Source: Flectonema sp. DT1601
Taxonomy: Eukaryota > Euglenozoa > Diplonemea > Diplonemida > Diplonemidae
Direction: 5' to 3'
NCBI GenBank assembly: GCA_964019425.1
Contig: OZ025782.1
Location: 1-64,000 of the forward strand
DNA length: 64,000 nt
This document shows positions 49,761-61,081 of this stretch, piece after piece (within the stretch, counting starts at the first letter, position 1; each line of letters starts with the position of its first letter). A model generated the notes under the pieces. The model saw nothing but the letters and a program-made list of their open reading frames with translations, was not told the origin of the DNA and made no database searches. The position numbers and the translations under genes were made by a program.

Positions 49761-50370
49761 TTTGTTCTTTTTGACTCAAACTAGTGGAGCCCCCGCCTCC
49801 CAATTCTTCTGAAGTTCAATAAAAAAAAAATGAAAATGTAAACCGAGTCAGTCCGTACTGTACTGAAAGTAAAAATATATTTGCTACGCGTTTTTCTTTG
49901 TTTTTTTCTTTATTTTATTTTTTTTTTTTTTTTTTGATGAGGTCGGTCTCAATACAACTTGTCAGGAAAAGTCTCTGAAATCTAGGCTGTTTTCATATTA
50001 ATTGGGTACCTTTTAAAATAAAATTTAAAAAAAAAACATGCCAAACAAAGGAACGCGTTGTTACCAATGCAAACAAACTCAAGTCACTGCGTAGTTGCTA
50101 CGCGACTTCCTTTTTTTTTATTTTATTTTATTTTATTTCTTTTTCATTCATTCATTATTTCATTTTTTTTTTTTTTTTTTTTTTTTATTGATAATTTATA
50201 ACTAGATAATATAGATTTCAGTTCTTGTTCGTTTTTATTTTTTATTTTTTTTTTTTTTCCAAGAAAAAAGAAAAAATATCCGCCAGAAGAAATGGGGGAA
50301 AAAAAAAGAAAAAGAAAGCAAAACCGTTGAGAACACAATGGGGGAGAATAAAAAAGGATCTAAAATAAAA
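49761..50370. other. Intergenic, extreme homopolymer content
   Basis: Contains T20-27 runs at about 49916-49936 and 50163-50186 and a repeated ATTTT block at 50117-50140. No gene seen. Confidence 0.6.
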
Positions 50371-50407
50371 AAGCTACTGAGCATTTTATAGCACTTCTGC
50401 AATCCTT

Positions 50408-50715
50408 TCACAGCACATCATCCTTTATTCGAGATAAGCTTCTCTCTGGATATCCCTTTATTTTTTTGAGAAACACGTAATCGAAGTTGCAACCCAAATC
50501 GTCACAAACGGTTGCAGCAATAAATGGAGGTTTTTTTTTTTTTTAAATTTTTTTTTTTTTCAATCCTTACTTGAATTATGACAGTCTTCCTCGTAAGAAG
50601 ACACGGGGAGGTTGGAGGGGGGCGGCTCGGGTAATAAAATTATAAACAAGGCAGAAGTATAAACCAAAAGAATAAGAATATAGAGACACGTGCGATAATC
50701 AATTTTTGCAATCAT
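50408..50715 (-). CDS. Candidate split gene with signal-anchor first exon, unknown
   Basis: Exon 1 (50715-50571) starts MIAKIDYRTCLYILILLV, continues VYTSALFIILLPEPPPSNLP and ends at TCAA|GTAAGG; it lies behind acceptor TTTCATTTACTGAG. This is a short cytosolic tail plus one TM helix and a Pro-rich stem, as in type II membrane proteins. A second protein-like frame downstream (ending 50408) reads VCDDLGCNFDYVFLKKIKG and then YPERSLSRIKDDVL. No AG acceptor exists between the two across the A13TTTA14 tract, so the join is unclear. Confidence 0.3.
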
Positions 50716-53047
50716 CTCAGTAAATGAAATAAGATTCAAGAGATAAATTCATCATCGGAGGTTTGTCACCCACATTAAGATATCTGAATTACGATACTGC
50801 ACAGTCAATAAAAAGGTTTTTTTTCTCAACTCCGCGAATAAAGAGATTCTTTAATTACTTTATGTAATAAAGGTAAGGTAAACGAGATCTTCATATATAA
50901 AGGAAATTTGTTCTTCACATTCTTCTTGAGAAGTCAATCAGAGCTAAGGTAAAACAAAACCAGAAAAAAAAAAAAAAAGGAGAAGGAAATACGTCTTTGC
51001 TGCAGCACGTTCGAATTTTCCAAGAAAAAGAAAACATCAAAGAATTCAGAAACCTATTCATCCACGCGTGAGGAACCGACACACATGTTTGTTAAAAAAA
51101 ATTAAGTTAACACTTGTTAAGACTACTCACACTGTACTAAAGTAATCAGAAGTATTATTCTTAATGTCCTTTACGTTTTGAAGTTAAGTAGTTGTACGAA
51201 AAAGCGTAAATGGGAATATAGTAATATCGAATATCAGTGAAAAGGGGGAAATAGAAATCAGCACAATCGGTATCGAATACCGTCAGGGATGATCACAGCC
51301 AGTTTCGACGTTGTGAAGTGGAAAAAAAAAAAATTTTTTTTTTTTTTTTTGTTCCTTCCGTTGCGCTGAACTCGTACCTAAAATGAAAGACTTTTGTTTC
51401 AAAACAACGAGGAATCAACAGAGCTCAGAGAGCAACTTTTCCAATGTTGCAGTAGTTGTTGCACCTCCATACCAATTGCATTCAAAATTGATATCGTGAA
51501 AGGGGAGTGTTCATGGGAGATTCTCATCAGTAGGAGCCAGGGACTCTTACCTTCTTTTAGTAAGCCTTGATTTTATTAAAAAGTAGTATAATGATTGACT
51601 GAAATAACATAATACACCGCAGCGTACCGAAAGACTTACGGACGCGAGTGTTTTAAGGTCACTGATGCCGGCCTTTAAGACGGTGATTTCCTTTCAATCT
51701 AATCCCCTAAAAGGAAGGGGACAACGTCTGTTTTTTTGTTCACATGACGCAATCCTCCTTTGTGCCGAACAATGGATTTGTAAGTACAACAACAACAATA
51801 AAAAAATAATTTAAAACCCTTAAATAAAAATGAACACCCCAAGTTGGAATGCTTCTCGTTCGCTTCCGTCTTGTGACAAGAAAAAAAAAATAAACAACAG
51901 AAAGAAGAAATAAAATAAAAAAAAACTTACAGCGTTGTGAATGGGATTTTTTTTGTCAAGCACAGATATGTCTTTTTTAATTAAGTAAAGAAGTAAAGTA
52001 ATGACTGAGGGGAGGGGGGGGGAGAAGGGAAGTTATATAACGTGACGGGAAAGGAGCCAACACAACTGTGACGAGAAAAAAAAAAAAAAAAAAAAAAAAA
52101 AAACCAGAAATATAGGTTCAGCACAACTCTTTGTAGACTTGAAAGTCGCTATTTACAATCAAATAAAACAAATAATTACTAACGTAGTATTAAAAATAAT
52201 TTCTCGAAGAAGAAAAACCGTTTTTCACGTACACTGATTGCAAAAAAAAAAAAAAGGAATAAAGAATAGCGGAATCAGGGAACAAGAATATGCACATATT
52301 TTATTTATTCAGGACTTCTTTGTTAGGAGAGAGAAAGTTTTGAGGATTAAAAAAATAAATAAAGAGTTAAGAATATTATCCGTTACTAGGAGATTTTAGA
52401 GGGAAAAAAAAAAAAAAAAAAATTAAAAAAAAATTCTCGCGAGAGGAGGGAGAACAATAGGGGAATCCAAACCGAAAACTAACTATGTACAGATGGGCAT
52501 CTTATTTTTCAATTTTTTTTTTTTTTTTTTTTTCGTTTTCTGAACGATAAGAGTCTCATCAATGGCGAAGTTTCTCTCTACCTGATAAGGATGAAGACTC
52601 CAATCCAGCTGTTTCGTCATCCGTCATCATTCACCTCATCGTTCTGTTTCACTTCGGAGTGTTCCGTTTTTTTTTTTTTTCTTTTTTTTTTTTCCCTTTA
52701 ATTTTTGTTTCGTTCAAGTGGCACCAGAGCACTCCATGGGCCATTCTAGAGAGGAGAAATGGTAGCAAAAGACAAGTGTCAACACACATGAAATTTTCTA
52801 CTCAACAGTTTTTGGTATCCAATTATTTTTAACAAAAAAAAAAAAGAACCACCTGAAGTGCCGCTAGCAGTGAGAATCCGTTGATTATCATTCCGTCGCA
52901 CAAAAGTTACAGATAGACTAACCTTAAATAGGTTAGCGGGGCTATCAAAAATGAAGTTTTGATTGCCCAGTCGACAAAAAACAGTCGCATACAATGTAAG
53001 TAGAGAATCGGCCACGTCCAAATCCACAGGTCATTAAAACAAACACA
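50716..53047. other. 2.3-kb A/T-homopolymer-rich stretch with isolated exon-like frames
   Basis: No long ORF. Exon-like pieces on the minus strand: EITVLKAGISDLKTLAS ending at CGTCC|GTAAGTC (about 51650) followed by acceptor TATGTTATTTCAG (about 51609), and a 60-codon protein-like frame at about 53024-52845 (DLDVADSLLTLYATVFCRLG). Neither has a complete set of start, acceptor and stop. Homopolymers: A24 at about 52078-52101, A18 at about 52405, T20 at about 52514. Confidence 0.35.
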
Positions 53048-53493
53048 TCAACATGGTGAGCAATAGCTGGCAGATATCGTGACGTCTTTTATAATTCTTT
53101 TAACAAATGACAGACTTAAGTCTGGTTTGTGGTTAGACTCGTCTTTCTGACCCACCCCCCCAAAAAAAAAAAAATTTTAAAAAAAAAAAAGCATCGCAGG
53201 AAATCAGCGTCAGTGTGGAGATAAAAAGTTCAAGAAAATAGAACTTGACGACTTGAGGAAATAAAAGGGTGAAACAAAGACTGAAAAAAAAAAAAAAAAA
53301 AAAAAAAAACTCAATGAATAGAAGAAGGTTACAATATCCATCCTACATAGTAACTTATGGCAAGAGTGTCAGAGTGAAGTGAGGGCACCACTACCTCTTT
53401 CAACATAAGCTAACCGAGGGGTACGTGACTTACACTCAAGCCGCCAACTAAGACTATGCTGTTATCATTAAGAAACCTTTGACAGTTGACCAT
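53048..53493 (-). CDS. Candidate two-exon small gene (52 aa), unknown
   Basis: Exon 1 53493-53434 starts MVNCQRFLNDNSIVLVGGLS two bases behind acceptor TTGGTTTTTTAG and ends at GTAAGTCACG. Exon 2 53146-53048 begins behind the poly-T tract and GGGTCAG and reads KDESNHKPDLSLSFVKRIIK to CSPC, stop TGA. Phase 0 at the joint, but the intron contains a T28 run and the product matches nothing I know. Confidence 0.35.
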
Positions 53494-55186
53494 CACTAAA
53501 AAACCAACCAAATAGATTCTTTTTCCACACAAATGCTTGCATCAACAATTAGAAAAAAAGAGCAGACGCTTCGCACTCATAAAAAAAGATGGCACGTAGA
53601 CATGTGATGTTCTGTATGTTACCTAAATGCATTCCGCACTGATGAGCCGTATAGAAACGACATTCGCACTAAAAAAACCAATAATAATAAAAAAAACAAG
53701 CGACCAACAAAGTCTTCCTTAAAGACTTTTTCTATGGTAGTTCCACAGCAATCAAATCAACAAAAAAAAAAAACAAAAAAAAACCAATTCACCTTCAACT
53801 ACTTACATCCAATAACATTCATTATTATAATTTTATTTGGTTTTTTTTCTTCTTCTAATTGTTAAGTAAATCAAGCCATACAACAGGAAATGAAAAAAAA
53901 ACAAAAAAAAAAAAAAAACCAAATTCAGATAAAAAGCTAATATATTTTTGTTGATCGCAGACAGTATTACTGAACCGCACAGGGAAAAATAGATAACATT
54001 TTGACAATAATAAATAAAAACGGCTCTTTAATCTGAATAGTTTCTTAAAACCTTAACCACCAACCAACCCGACAGCAACGCCATTCAATAACTCAAGCGA
54101 TTGAAGACACCACAGCCAGGAGGAGGAGGAAAAAAAAAAAAAAAAAAAAATCTTTCCAGCTGAACGCAAGATATTCGTGGCATGAAAAGAATTAGAAGAA
54201 AAGAAAAAAAAAAACATAGGGGGTTGGTGCCCGCAATAAACGTACAAAGTTATCTTGATCAACCAATCGGCGTGGTACATTTAACAACTGGCATTTAGTC
54301 AGTCTGTGAGGGTACAACAGGCAATCATCCCGTACAAAAAAGGTCGGAGCTTCTTAGCTTTGATGGTTCACATCAGTGTGATCGAACTACGTTATATCCG
54401 ACTTTCAGTTATAGAGATATTGATGAATGAGATAAAAAAGGTTTTTTTTTTTTTTTTTAATTAAAAAAAAAGTCCCCCTTTTTTTTATTTTTATTAGGCT
54501 CGTGAAATATAAAAGAATTAGACTTTTTGATTTGACAAAATAAAAGAAAAATTCCTCTTTTTATTCTTCTTATTCTTCTTTTGTTCTGCTTACTAGCTGA
54601 GTACCTTCTCAAATACGATTAAGGAATACTCCCCCTACCGACTGAGTTACAACTGTCCACAACTTTATGCAATGCGATAGTAAAAAGAGACTTGATAAAG
54701 TTTACCAAATGTAATCAAGGCAGTACAAGGCAAATTAAACAGCTGTAGTGATGTAGTAGTCTACTTTGTTATTGTGATTTGGGGAGGGGAGGTTTGTTCG
54801 GATTTATTAACACAACCATGAAATCTTTTCTTATTCTACGATTCTATGACGCGATTACTTTTGTGTGTGGGAGTTGTTCAGCACACGAGAAGTGTCCTGA
54901 GTCGTTGTTGTTTTTTTTTTTTTTTTTTTTTTAAGTTTTTTTTGTTTCTTCGTTCTTGGTGAATTTAAATAATAGAGCCTTGCATCTCTTTTAAAAGTAA
55001 CTTTATTCAACAAGGAAGTTAGAACTTTTTTTTTTTTTCGGGCGTTGACGCAAATTTCTCGTCAAAGCTAGGTGTAGGCGGAAAGGAAGAATAACTATGC
55101 TGCTAATCTCAATCGTCAAACATGAATCCGCAGCAGTGCAATTGTCCTTTCATTTCGTATCACTCAGATGGTTAGCAACGCAGAGA
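53494..55186. other. 1.7-kb A/T-rich stretch, no gene seen
   Basis: Many A/T homopolymers (for example A20 at about 54131-54150 and T21 at about 54911-54931). The 75-codon minus frame at 54280-54053 consists largely of Phe/Ser from a homopolymer and is rejected. Confidence 0.5.
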
Positions 55187-56369
55187 TCAACTGTCTTTCA
55201 ACCTCTCAGCTGCCCGTTTTGTGATGGCGGATATCTTCTCAATTTCCAATGGCAATTTCATCTTCACTTCTTCTTTTGTTAATTTGACTTTCATTTCTCC
55301 CTGAGCAACTGAGGCGCTGACTGCTTCTTCGGTCTCACGGTCTTCATCTGAATATCTGTTGTTGTTTTTGTTGTTAATTTCCATCATCATCATCATCACT
55401 GCCATGACTATTTCAAAATTAACTTATTAATTAAAAGTATTCATACCGGTATCCAGTCGCTTTCCCGTCTTTCATGTCATCATTCCATGCAACGAATTTC
55501 CAATTTCCGTATCGGTAGCGAGTCTGTTTGTTGTTGTTTTTTTTTTTTTTGTTATTTTCTTCCAATTAAATAATAACACTTCAGTTAACATAAACTAACT
55601 AAACACAAACCTCAATGCGTACACTATGAGTACCGTCGCCAGCATTTTGAAGAAGTTTGAGAAGCTCGAGATGAAGACGAGACCAACGGACGTCTTCATA
55701 AGTTGACGAGTCAGATGGACAAGGACGGAATGGTATTGAAAGAGAATCCTGTAATGCAGTACGATCATTACCATAAACAGCTCCTCTGTCTGGTGTAAAG
55801 GTAAAGAAGGCACCAGCTATTGGTTCGCAGTCCCAGGGATCTCCCGACACAGCTGCGTTAGTTTCTTGTGATTTCCCATTCAACCACAAGAATATTCCAA
55901 TATCCTTAATACTTTCTGGGTATAAGAAATACTTTCTTCTCTTTGAGTAGTCAGGTACCTTACCCTGTTGGAGGAGCTTTTCTTCTTTCTCTTTTATTTT
56001 TCGTGTGTTGTGATGAGGTCTTTCTTTTGATAATTCCAACCGAGCCCAACCAACACTGTAGCAAGGTAGAGAGTGTGAAAAGAAAGCTCTGGCATATATT
56101 GGTTCTTCCCATTTCCAAAGTGCGTGACTGAAGGCACCTCCTTTGCTGTCTTTGTCGATCTCTTTGATGTCAAATTTAACTTTTTCTGTGACATTCGTAC
56201 GTGGTGTCGCTGCATTCTCAAAGGGACCAATGATTGGTACCTTTTCTCCTGATCGTGTTAAGTTACCTGGAACCATGTCACCTGCAGCCCACCATTCGTA
56301 TAGCTGAAGACCATCAGGACCGTATTCCTTGGAATCATCTTCTACGTAATTAGATGACCCGCACCCCAT
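55187..56369 (-). CDS. Predicted N-myristoylated protein, three exons (334 aa), unknown
   Basis: Exons 56369-55611, 55523-55447 and 55355-55187 are phase-perfect. Intron 1 (55610-55524) has donor GTTTGT and acceptor CAACAAACAG; intron 2 (55446-55356) is GTATGA...CAACAACAG. It begins MGCGSSNYVEDD: Gly2 and Ser5/6 fit N-myristoylation, Cys3 palmitoylation. The body has repeated Trp-rich segments (QLYEWWAAGDMVPG, GAFSHALWKWEEPIY, IGIFLWLNGKS) and exon 2 encodes TRYRYGNWKFVAWNDDMKDG. The C-terminus is a charged coiled coil (KLTKEEVKMKLPLEIEK). It is probably anchored at the inner face of a membrane, perhaps flagellar; no family recognised. Confidence 0.8.
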
Positions 56370-56464
56370 TTATGTGTTTATGGTGGGGCCGGGGCCTGAC
56401 AATTAATAGAAAAGATGAATCAAAATAATAATACAAAACCTGAATTGGAGACACATTAGGAAAT

Positions 56465-56500
<36 letters not shown>

Positions 56501-56803
56501 CCGCTCTAAAATAACAGACGAAACACGTCGCACGGATCAAAATCAAAAGAACTGTTCGTTTGAAGATAAAATCGAAATTTTACACTTTCGCGTGGCTATG
56601 ACCTGCTTTGGCTGGGACTTGGATAAGTAAATCAAGGGTAAACATGCAACAAATTAAAAATGAATCATCATAACTGGATTCTGTCCACACAAAATCGCAT
56701 GCTTTAAATAACTACCGGAGAGAGAAATGCTGTCAAGTCAAATTGACCCGGGGACCACGCACTTGGCTGGGTGTTTGCTTTATTCTCACGTTTCTTATAA
56801 ATA
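56370..56803. other. Intergenic with T40-class run and dispersed repeat copy
   Basis: Contains a T run of about 30-40 at 56470-56501 and the second copy of the 71-bp repeat. No gene. Confidence 0.6.
56614..56684 (+). repeat. 71-bp dispersed repeat, copy 2
   Basis: Begins GGGACTTGGATAAGTAAATC and pairs with 36501-36571 without gaps at about 84% identity. It lies between two minus-strand genes. Confidence 0.65.
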
Positions 56804-57565
56804 CTATTCAACAATCTGTTTCCAGTCGTAGTAGTCGAGGTGATCACCAGATGTGAATTCGTTGGCGCTCAGAAGCTGCGATACTACTGCTGCAGATGCA
56901 TTTGGATCGACCAGTTCCAAGGCTTTAAAGGTATCTTGCATCTTAGTGTCTGAGTGTGATGTACGAATCTCCATTGCCATATCTGTATTCATTGGACCTG
57001 GAGCATAGTTTAAAGTCTTTACATTATCATATTCTTCCCCGAGTACCTTCATATGCATGTCACGGGCTGCTTTACAACTACAGTACAATGAGAATCCTTT
57101 TAAAGCTTTTATAGCTAAGAGTGAACTGATGTTTACAACCTTTACGTCTTCTGCTTTATTCCCAAACAGAGACATGAATGCTGAAGTAATTACAATTGGA
57201 GCTGTCATGTTCGACATTATGTTTTCACTAATAACATCTGGTGGGAGATCTCCAGTGTTCTGAAGTCCACCGAGAGAGCCAGCGTTGTTAATTAACATCA
57301 CTTTCTTTGATGATGCGAATTGTGTGAACGCTTCAATCGATGATTTACGAACTGTCTCAGAGTCTGTGGACATATCAATCTCCCATTTCACGACTTTCTC
57401 AGCACCAGATTCTAAACAAAGCCTTTCAGTTTCATCCATTCCCTTACTCGTCGCTCTGTGAGATAATAACAACGTCGACTGAGGAAACTTCTTACTGAGA
57501 GCGACTGCAACAGATCTCCCAAATCCACGATTCGCACCAGTGATAGCTATCAGCTGCTGAGTCAT
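56804..57565 (-). CDS. Sepiapterin reductase-like short-chain dehydrogenase
   Basis: 253 aa, the usual length. NADP-binding ITGANRGFGRSVAVAL at residues 8-23, the SHRA segment typical for NADPH preference, NNAGSLGGL about 96, catalytic Ser (VNISSLLAIKA) and YCSCKAARDMHMKVL (YxxxK) about 160-175, and APGPMNTDM about 190, as in sepiapterin reductases. These reduce sepiapterin/6-pyruvoyl-tetrahydropterin in biopterin synthesis. The GPMNTDM loop favours SPR over other SDRs; carbonyl reductase is the alternative. Confidence 0.88.
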   Translation of the reverse strand: MTQQLIAITGANRGFGRSVAVALSKKFPQSTLLLSHRATSKGMDETERLCLESGAEKVVKWEIDMSTDSETVRKSSIEAFTQFASSKKVMLINNAGSLGGLQNTGDLPPDVISENIMSNMTAPIVITSAFMSLFGNKAEDVKVVNISSLLAIKALKGFSLYCSCKAARDMHMKVLGEEYDNVKTLNYAPGPMNTDMAMEIRTSHSDTKMQDTFKALELVDPNASAAVVSQLLSANEFTSGDHLDYYDWKQIVE

Positions 57566-57852
57566 CTTTTGTTGTTATTGGTTTGCTGAATTTTAAAATA
57601 ACTACTTCATAATATTCCTTAATCAAATGCCTACCATTGCTGTCATAATCACTGCTGGTCAGCTAAATAATAATAACAAATAAAAGTACAAACATAACTA
57701 CGACGGTGAGCTCTCTCGTAGAGACTATAGCTGCATGAAAAAAAAAAGAATCGGACGGTGTCATCCAATTAGTAGTTTAGTACTAAATACCAGTTCAGCA
57801 ACTGCTGTTTACTTAAAAGATTATTTCCAACAGCCACAAAAGAATAGGAATA

Positions 57853-58419
57853 TCACCGTATTGTCTGTACGCCTTCCTGAGCTTTCAATTCAAATTCCCT
57901 TTTTGCACTCCATCCCATTGCGAGATTGGCTTGAGTAGAAGGAATGTCTCGAAGTCTATTTAACTTATCAGGATAGATATTGTAGTAATAAAATGAACTC
58001 TTAATCGCAGCACTGCAAGATGCGAGTAGGATAATTGTTGATAACAAGAAGTATGGACGAGCTCTAACACGAAGCAGATCTCGTAGGGCGACTACTTCAT
58101 GACGACGAAGCCATTTCCGAGCGAGTGCTCTCTGAATAGCTGTGGTCAGTGTTCCCATTCCTAGACCTGCTATAATTGATGGGATAATCTTTGATACATC
58201 ATACACTTCTGCTGCTTCCATTCCTGACATATTTCTCGCTACTTCCCTCCTTCCAAAATCTTCTCTCAGCTTCCACTTCACCGTCATCCATGAGAATGAA
58301 CTTCCAACTGCCACACTTCCAATTGTGATTCCACTGAAAACAACCCATCCAACGTTCCTTCTCAAGAAGAACCTTTTTATTAAAGGATTGAAGTATACTT
58401 TTATATCTCTATTCCACAT
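57853..58419 (-). CDS. Small multi-TM protein (188 aa), unknown
   Basis: Starts MWNRDIKVYFNPLIKRFFLR, a basic amphipathic N-terminus suggesting mitochondrial targeting. Hydrophobic segments at about 24-45 (VGWVVFSGITIGSVAVGSSF), 77-95 (IIPSIIAGLGMGTLTTAI) and 122-140 (YFLLSTIILLASCSAAIK). No family recognised. Confidence 0.6.
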   Translation of the reverse strand: MWNRDIKVYFNPLIKRFFLRRNVGWVVFSGITIGSVAVGSSFSWMTVKWKLREDFGRREVARNMSGMEAAEVYDVSKIIPSIIAGLGMGTLTTAIQRALARKWLRRHEVVALRDLLRVRARPYFLLSTIILLASCSAAIKSSFYYYNIYPDKLNRLRDIPSTQANLAMGWSAKREFELKAQEGVQTIR

Positions 58420-58661
58420 TTGATTATTCCAATAAAAGCTGTATTAAAAATATGAATGGGAGATAACGATAACAAATTATTATATTAAAAAAAAACAGAT
58501 TCTGACCTGGACGGTGTTCGCAAGTTTTAAATAAATGAACCTGTCCTACTGAGGACCGTGTAAGAAGAACAACTCGACACAGTGACTATGAGATATAGAA
58601 TCTCACTAAGAAGCCAATCGCACAGATAATAAACATGAGGCTCGTCTAGTCTTTATCATCA

Positions 58662-59804
58662 CTAAAATAGTGATACCAACATCATCAACAAGGCTATCAC
58701 GTGAATAGGTTGCCATGTGACACCTGAAGAATACTCCGGGACGAGTGTTGGTAACGCTGTGTCAGTATCAGGTGTCAAGGTATCTCCCTGATCACAACCG
58801 TGAGTTGTAAAGGTTGAAAGCGCCACACCCAAATCACGAAGTACAACAGACTGAGCTATTGCAGTGACACAAATACTATCACTCGGTGGAGCACTTGACT
58901 TGTCTAAAGCAGTCACCGTAATGTACATAAATAATGAATATTCTCGATTTGGATCAGAAGACGAGAACTTCCCAGGAATCGCATGATATCCGTTGAAGAC
59001 TTCCTTATCAAGATGTGCATGTGCTGTGTACTTCTCAGGATGTTCTGATGCATAAAAACAGTCGGGAACAGGCCACTGAGAACTCTTGTGAGTGTATTGT
59101 AAGGTGTTGGTATTTACATCAAAGAAAGTAGGATTTATATCTCTACCTGACTCTACTTTGTTTATTAATTCCATTCCCTGAATAGTAATATCAAGTCTCT
59201 GAAAGTACAACTGATCCTTAGTTGTACTTACTTTACATCCGACAGTGTAAATCCCTTTCTCTGTTGATGTTACGTTGTGAATGTCAACAGAAAATCCTTT
59301 TGAGGTCGTTTCGAATGGTAAAGCTGATAATGGATGTACGCAGTTCTCCTGATTAAGACCTCCCAATCGCATTTCAAAGTGGAGGTGAAAAAATCCAGAT
59401 TTGCTAGCACCACATCCCGCGATGACATCACCCTTGTTAACTCTGTCACCATTATTAAAGTTAACAGGATTAATAATATGAAGATACGTACTGTAGACTT
59501 TCTCATCGTTGATGTCGTGAATGAGTTGGTACACACCATCTTGGTAACTAGGGTGGTTTCCATTTATTCTAACTTCTCCGTCAGCAATTGCATATATAGG
59601 ATCACCCTCATTACAAGGTATATCAATCCCACGATGCCAGTCGTATCTGTATCCTTCACTATTCTTCTCTCTTGGACCGAATGTATTTGAGATTGGAGTT
59701 GGGGTGTTTGTTCCAGTTGTTGGCCACACAGCACCTAACTGGTGCAGGTCATCCCAACCACTCATTGCGATTATTACTAACCCACTGTTGAGTATTAACG
59801 ACAT
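58662..59804 (-). CDS. M23-type (LytM/lysostaphin-like) metallopeptidase with signal peptide and hydrophobic C-terminus
   Basis: About 380 aa. The start is set at the ATG at 59804: the acceptor TTACTTCTTTCTCATCTCAG ends 8 nt before it, while the frame upstream runs through that tract. MSLILNSGLVIIAMSG is a signal peptide. The catalytic domain (about 25-165) shows WHRGIDIPC (first zinc ligands H and D), GDPIYAIADGEV, YQLIHDINDEKVYSTYLHI, VNKGDVIAGCGASK and HLHFEMR (HxH); all M23 ligands are present. A C-terminal domain of about 200 residues without clear family is followed by an apolar tail (IHVIALLMMLVSLF), suggesting a GPI or TM anchor. M23 enzymes cleave bacterial peptidoglycan cross-links; for a bacterivore a digestive role is plausible, and a bacterial origin is inferred. 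Confidence 0.85.
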   Translation of the reverse strand: MSLILNSGLVIIAMSGWDDLHQLGAVWPTTGTNTPTPISNTFGPREKNSEGYRYDWHRGIDIPCNEGDPIYAIADGEVRINGNHPSYQDGVYQLIHDINDEKVYSTYLHIINPVNFNNGDRVNKGDVIAGCGASKSGFFHLHFEMRLGGLNQENCVHPLSALPFETTSKGFSVDIHNVTSTEKGIYTVGCKVSTTKDQLYFQRLDITIQGMELINKVESGRDINPTFFDVNTNTLQYTHKSSQWPVPDCFYASEHPEKYTAHAHLDKEVFNGYHAIPGKFSSSDPNREYSLFMYITVTALDKSSAPPSDSICVTAIAQSVVLRDLGVALSTFTTHGCDQGDTLTPDTDTALPTLVPEYSSGVTWQPIHVIALLMMLVSLF

Positions 59805-60277
59805 TCTAATATCTGAGATGAGAAAGAAGTAAGAAATCACTTTATTAAGTTAATAAAAAAAAAACATCACAATGGACAACACACAGGTTAGATTAATTGT
59901 TTTTAAATACTGAAATGAAATAATAATTATTAAAACAAACTCACATAACTGACGCGCCACAACCCACAACAAAGATTGTCTACGTGACTTATGAAAATAA
60001 ATACAAAATTGAGTACAACGTGTTGGAACTTTCAACACAGAAAATAAACGTTTCGAAAAGCAGTGGGCGCAGTTAATAGAGGACGGCTTTAAACGATTTC
60101 TTTAATGTAAAATCGAAATGACAGAACCGAAACTACTGCAATTTGCTTCGATTTAATGAGAAGCTAAAGGAAAGATTACAAAAAGGAAAATATTATGAGC
60201 AAATAATGTTCGCAACGGATAAAAAGATAGACTATGGACCATAATCAACATCAACACCATTAAGTTAACAGCAATCT
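59805..60277. other. Intergenic, no gene seen
   Basis: A/T-rich spacer; includes the trans-splice acceptor of the peptidase gene at its left edge. Confidence 0.5.
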
Positions 60278-61081
60278 TCATTTCAACGATCTCAGTTGTT
60301 GCGGCTGTTCAACAACAGAACGATGACTACCATGTCGACGTGCTGTAGTATTCCTAGTAGGTCCAAAGGCAGCCATAATTGTGCTTATCGTTTCTTCTTG
60401 CGCCTCAACAACTGCTCTTCGTTTCTCGAGAAGAGCTCGCTCTTCTCGAAGCTCAGCTGAGATGCGGATGATTTCCTTTCGAGAGAGATCTGAAGAAAGC
60501 TCTCTCTCTTCGGCTCTCATCGCAATATCAAATCTATGTTCAACATCATCTAATTCATCATGCAGAGATTCGTATCTATTCTTAACCCAATTTACTAATC
60601 CTGAAGTTTGTGGTTTCCCAGATGACGGAGTTCTATTTCTGGGTGTGGTGGGTGCAATCCCAGCTGGTTTCCAAGGGCGATCTGGAGAGGGCTCACGCTT
60701 ATAAATTGCAGGTCGGGAGAGTCCTGCTCTCATTTCATAACTAACAGATCGAGTAGAATCTGACGGTCTAAATCTGACTGGAGAATATTGTCGAGCTGGT
60801 GAAGAATATCTATCGCGAGATGACATCAAAGGACTCGAAGATTCCACAGAAATTGATTTTCTAACGGGACTGTTAAGTTCAAGTGCATCGTTAACATTTA
60901 TCTTTTTAGTAGGCGATGCTGATCTGTGCAGCTTCTTCAGTCCTTCCATTGCATCCGACAGATCAACACTCGCTTTCAGACATGCGTCGCTTACCTCGTC
61001 GGCATCAAAACTATCTCCACCTACTCTTCTCGGGGATACTGACCCTGAGGGTGTAATGTAAGAACGAATTGAATCCAACAT
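60278..61081 (-). CDS. Coiled-coil protein with SPx-rich linker (267 aa), unknown
   Basis: The first ATG is at 61081 (MLDSIRSYITPSGSVSP); further upstream only a GTG is in frame. Residues 1-150 are Ser/Pro/Arg-rich with repeated SP motifs (SSPARQYSPVRFRPS), resembling proline-directed kinase targets. Residues about 165-240 are a coiled coil (NRYESLHDELDDVEHRFDI, SAELREERALLEKRRAVVEA). This plan is common in trypanosome cytoskeletal proteins; function unknown. Confidence 0.65.
   Translation of the reverse strand: MLDSIRSYITPSGSVSPRRVGGDSFDADEVSDACLKASVDLSDAMEGLKKLHRSASPTKKINVNDALELNSPVRKSISVESSSPLMSSRDRYSSPARQYSPVRFRPSDSTRSVSYEMRAGLSRPAIYKREPSPDRPWKPAGIAPTTPRNRTPSSGKPQTSGLVNWVKNRYESLHDELDDVEHRFDIAMRAEERELSSDLSRKEIIRISAELREERALLEKRRAVVEAQEETISTIMAAFGPTRNTTARRHGSHRSVVEQPQQLRSLK

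Noticed and set aside
54053-54280. 75-codon minus frame with Phe runs
   Set aside because: Consists of translated homopolymers; no acceptor before it.
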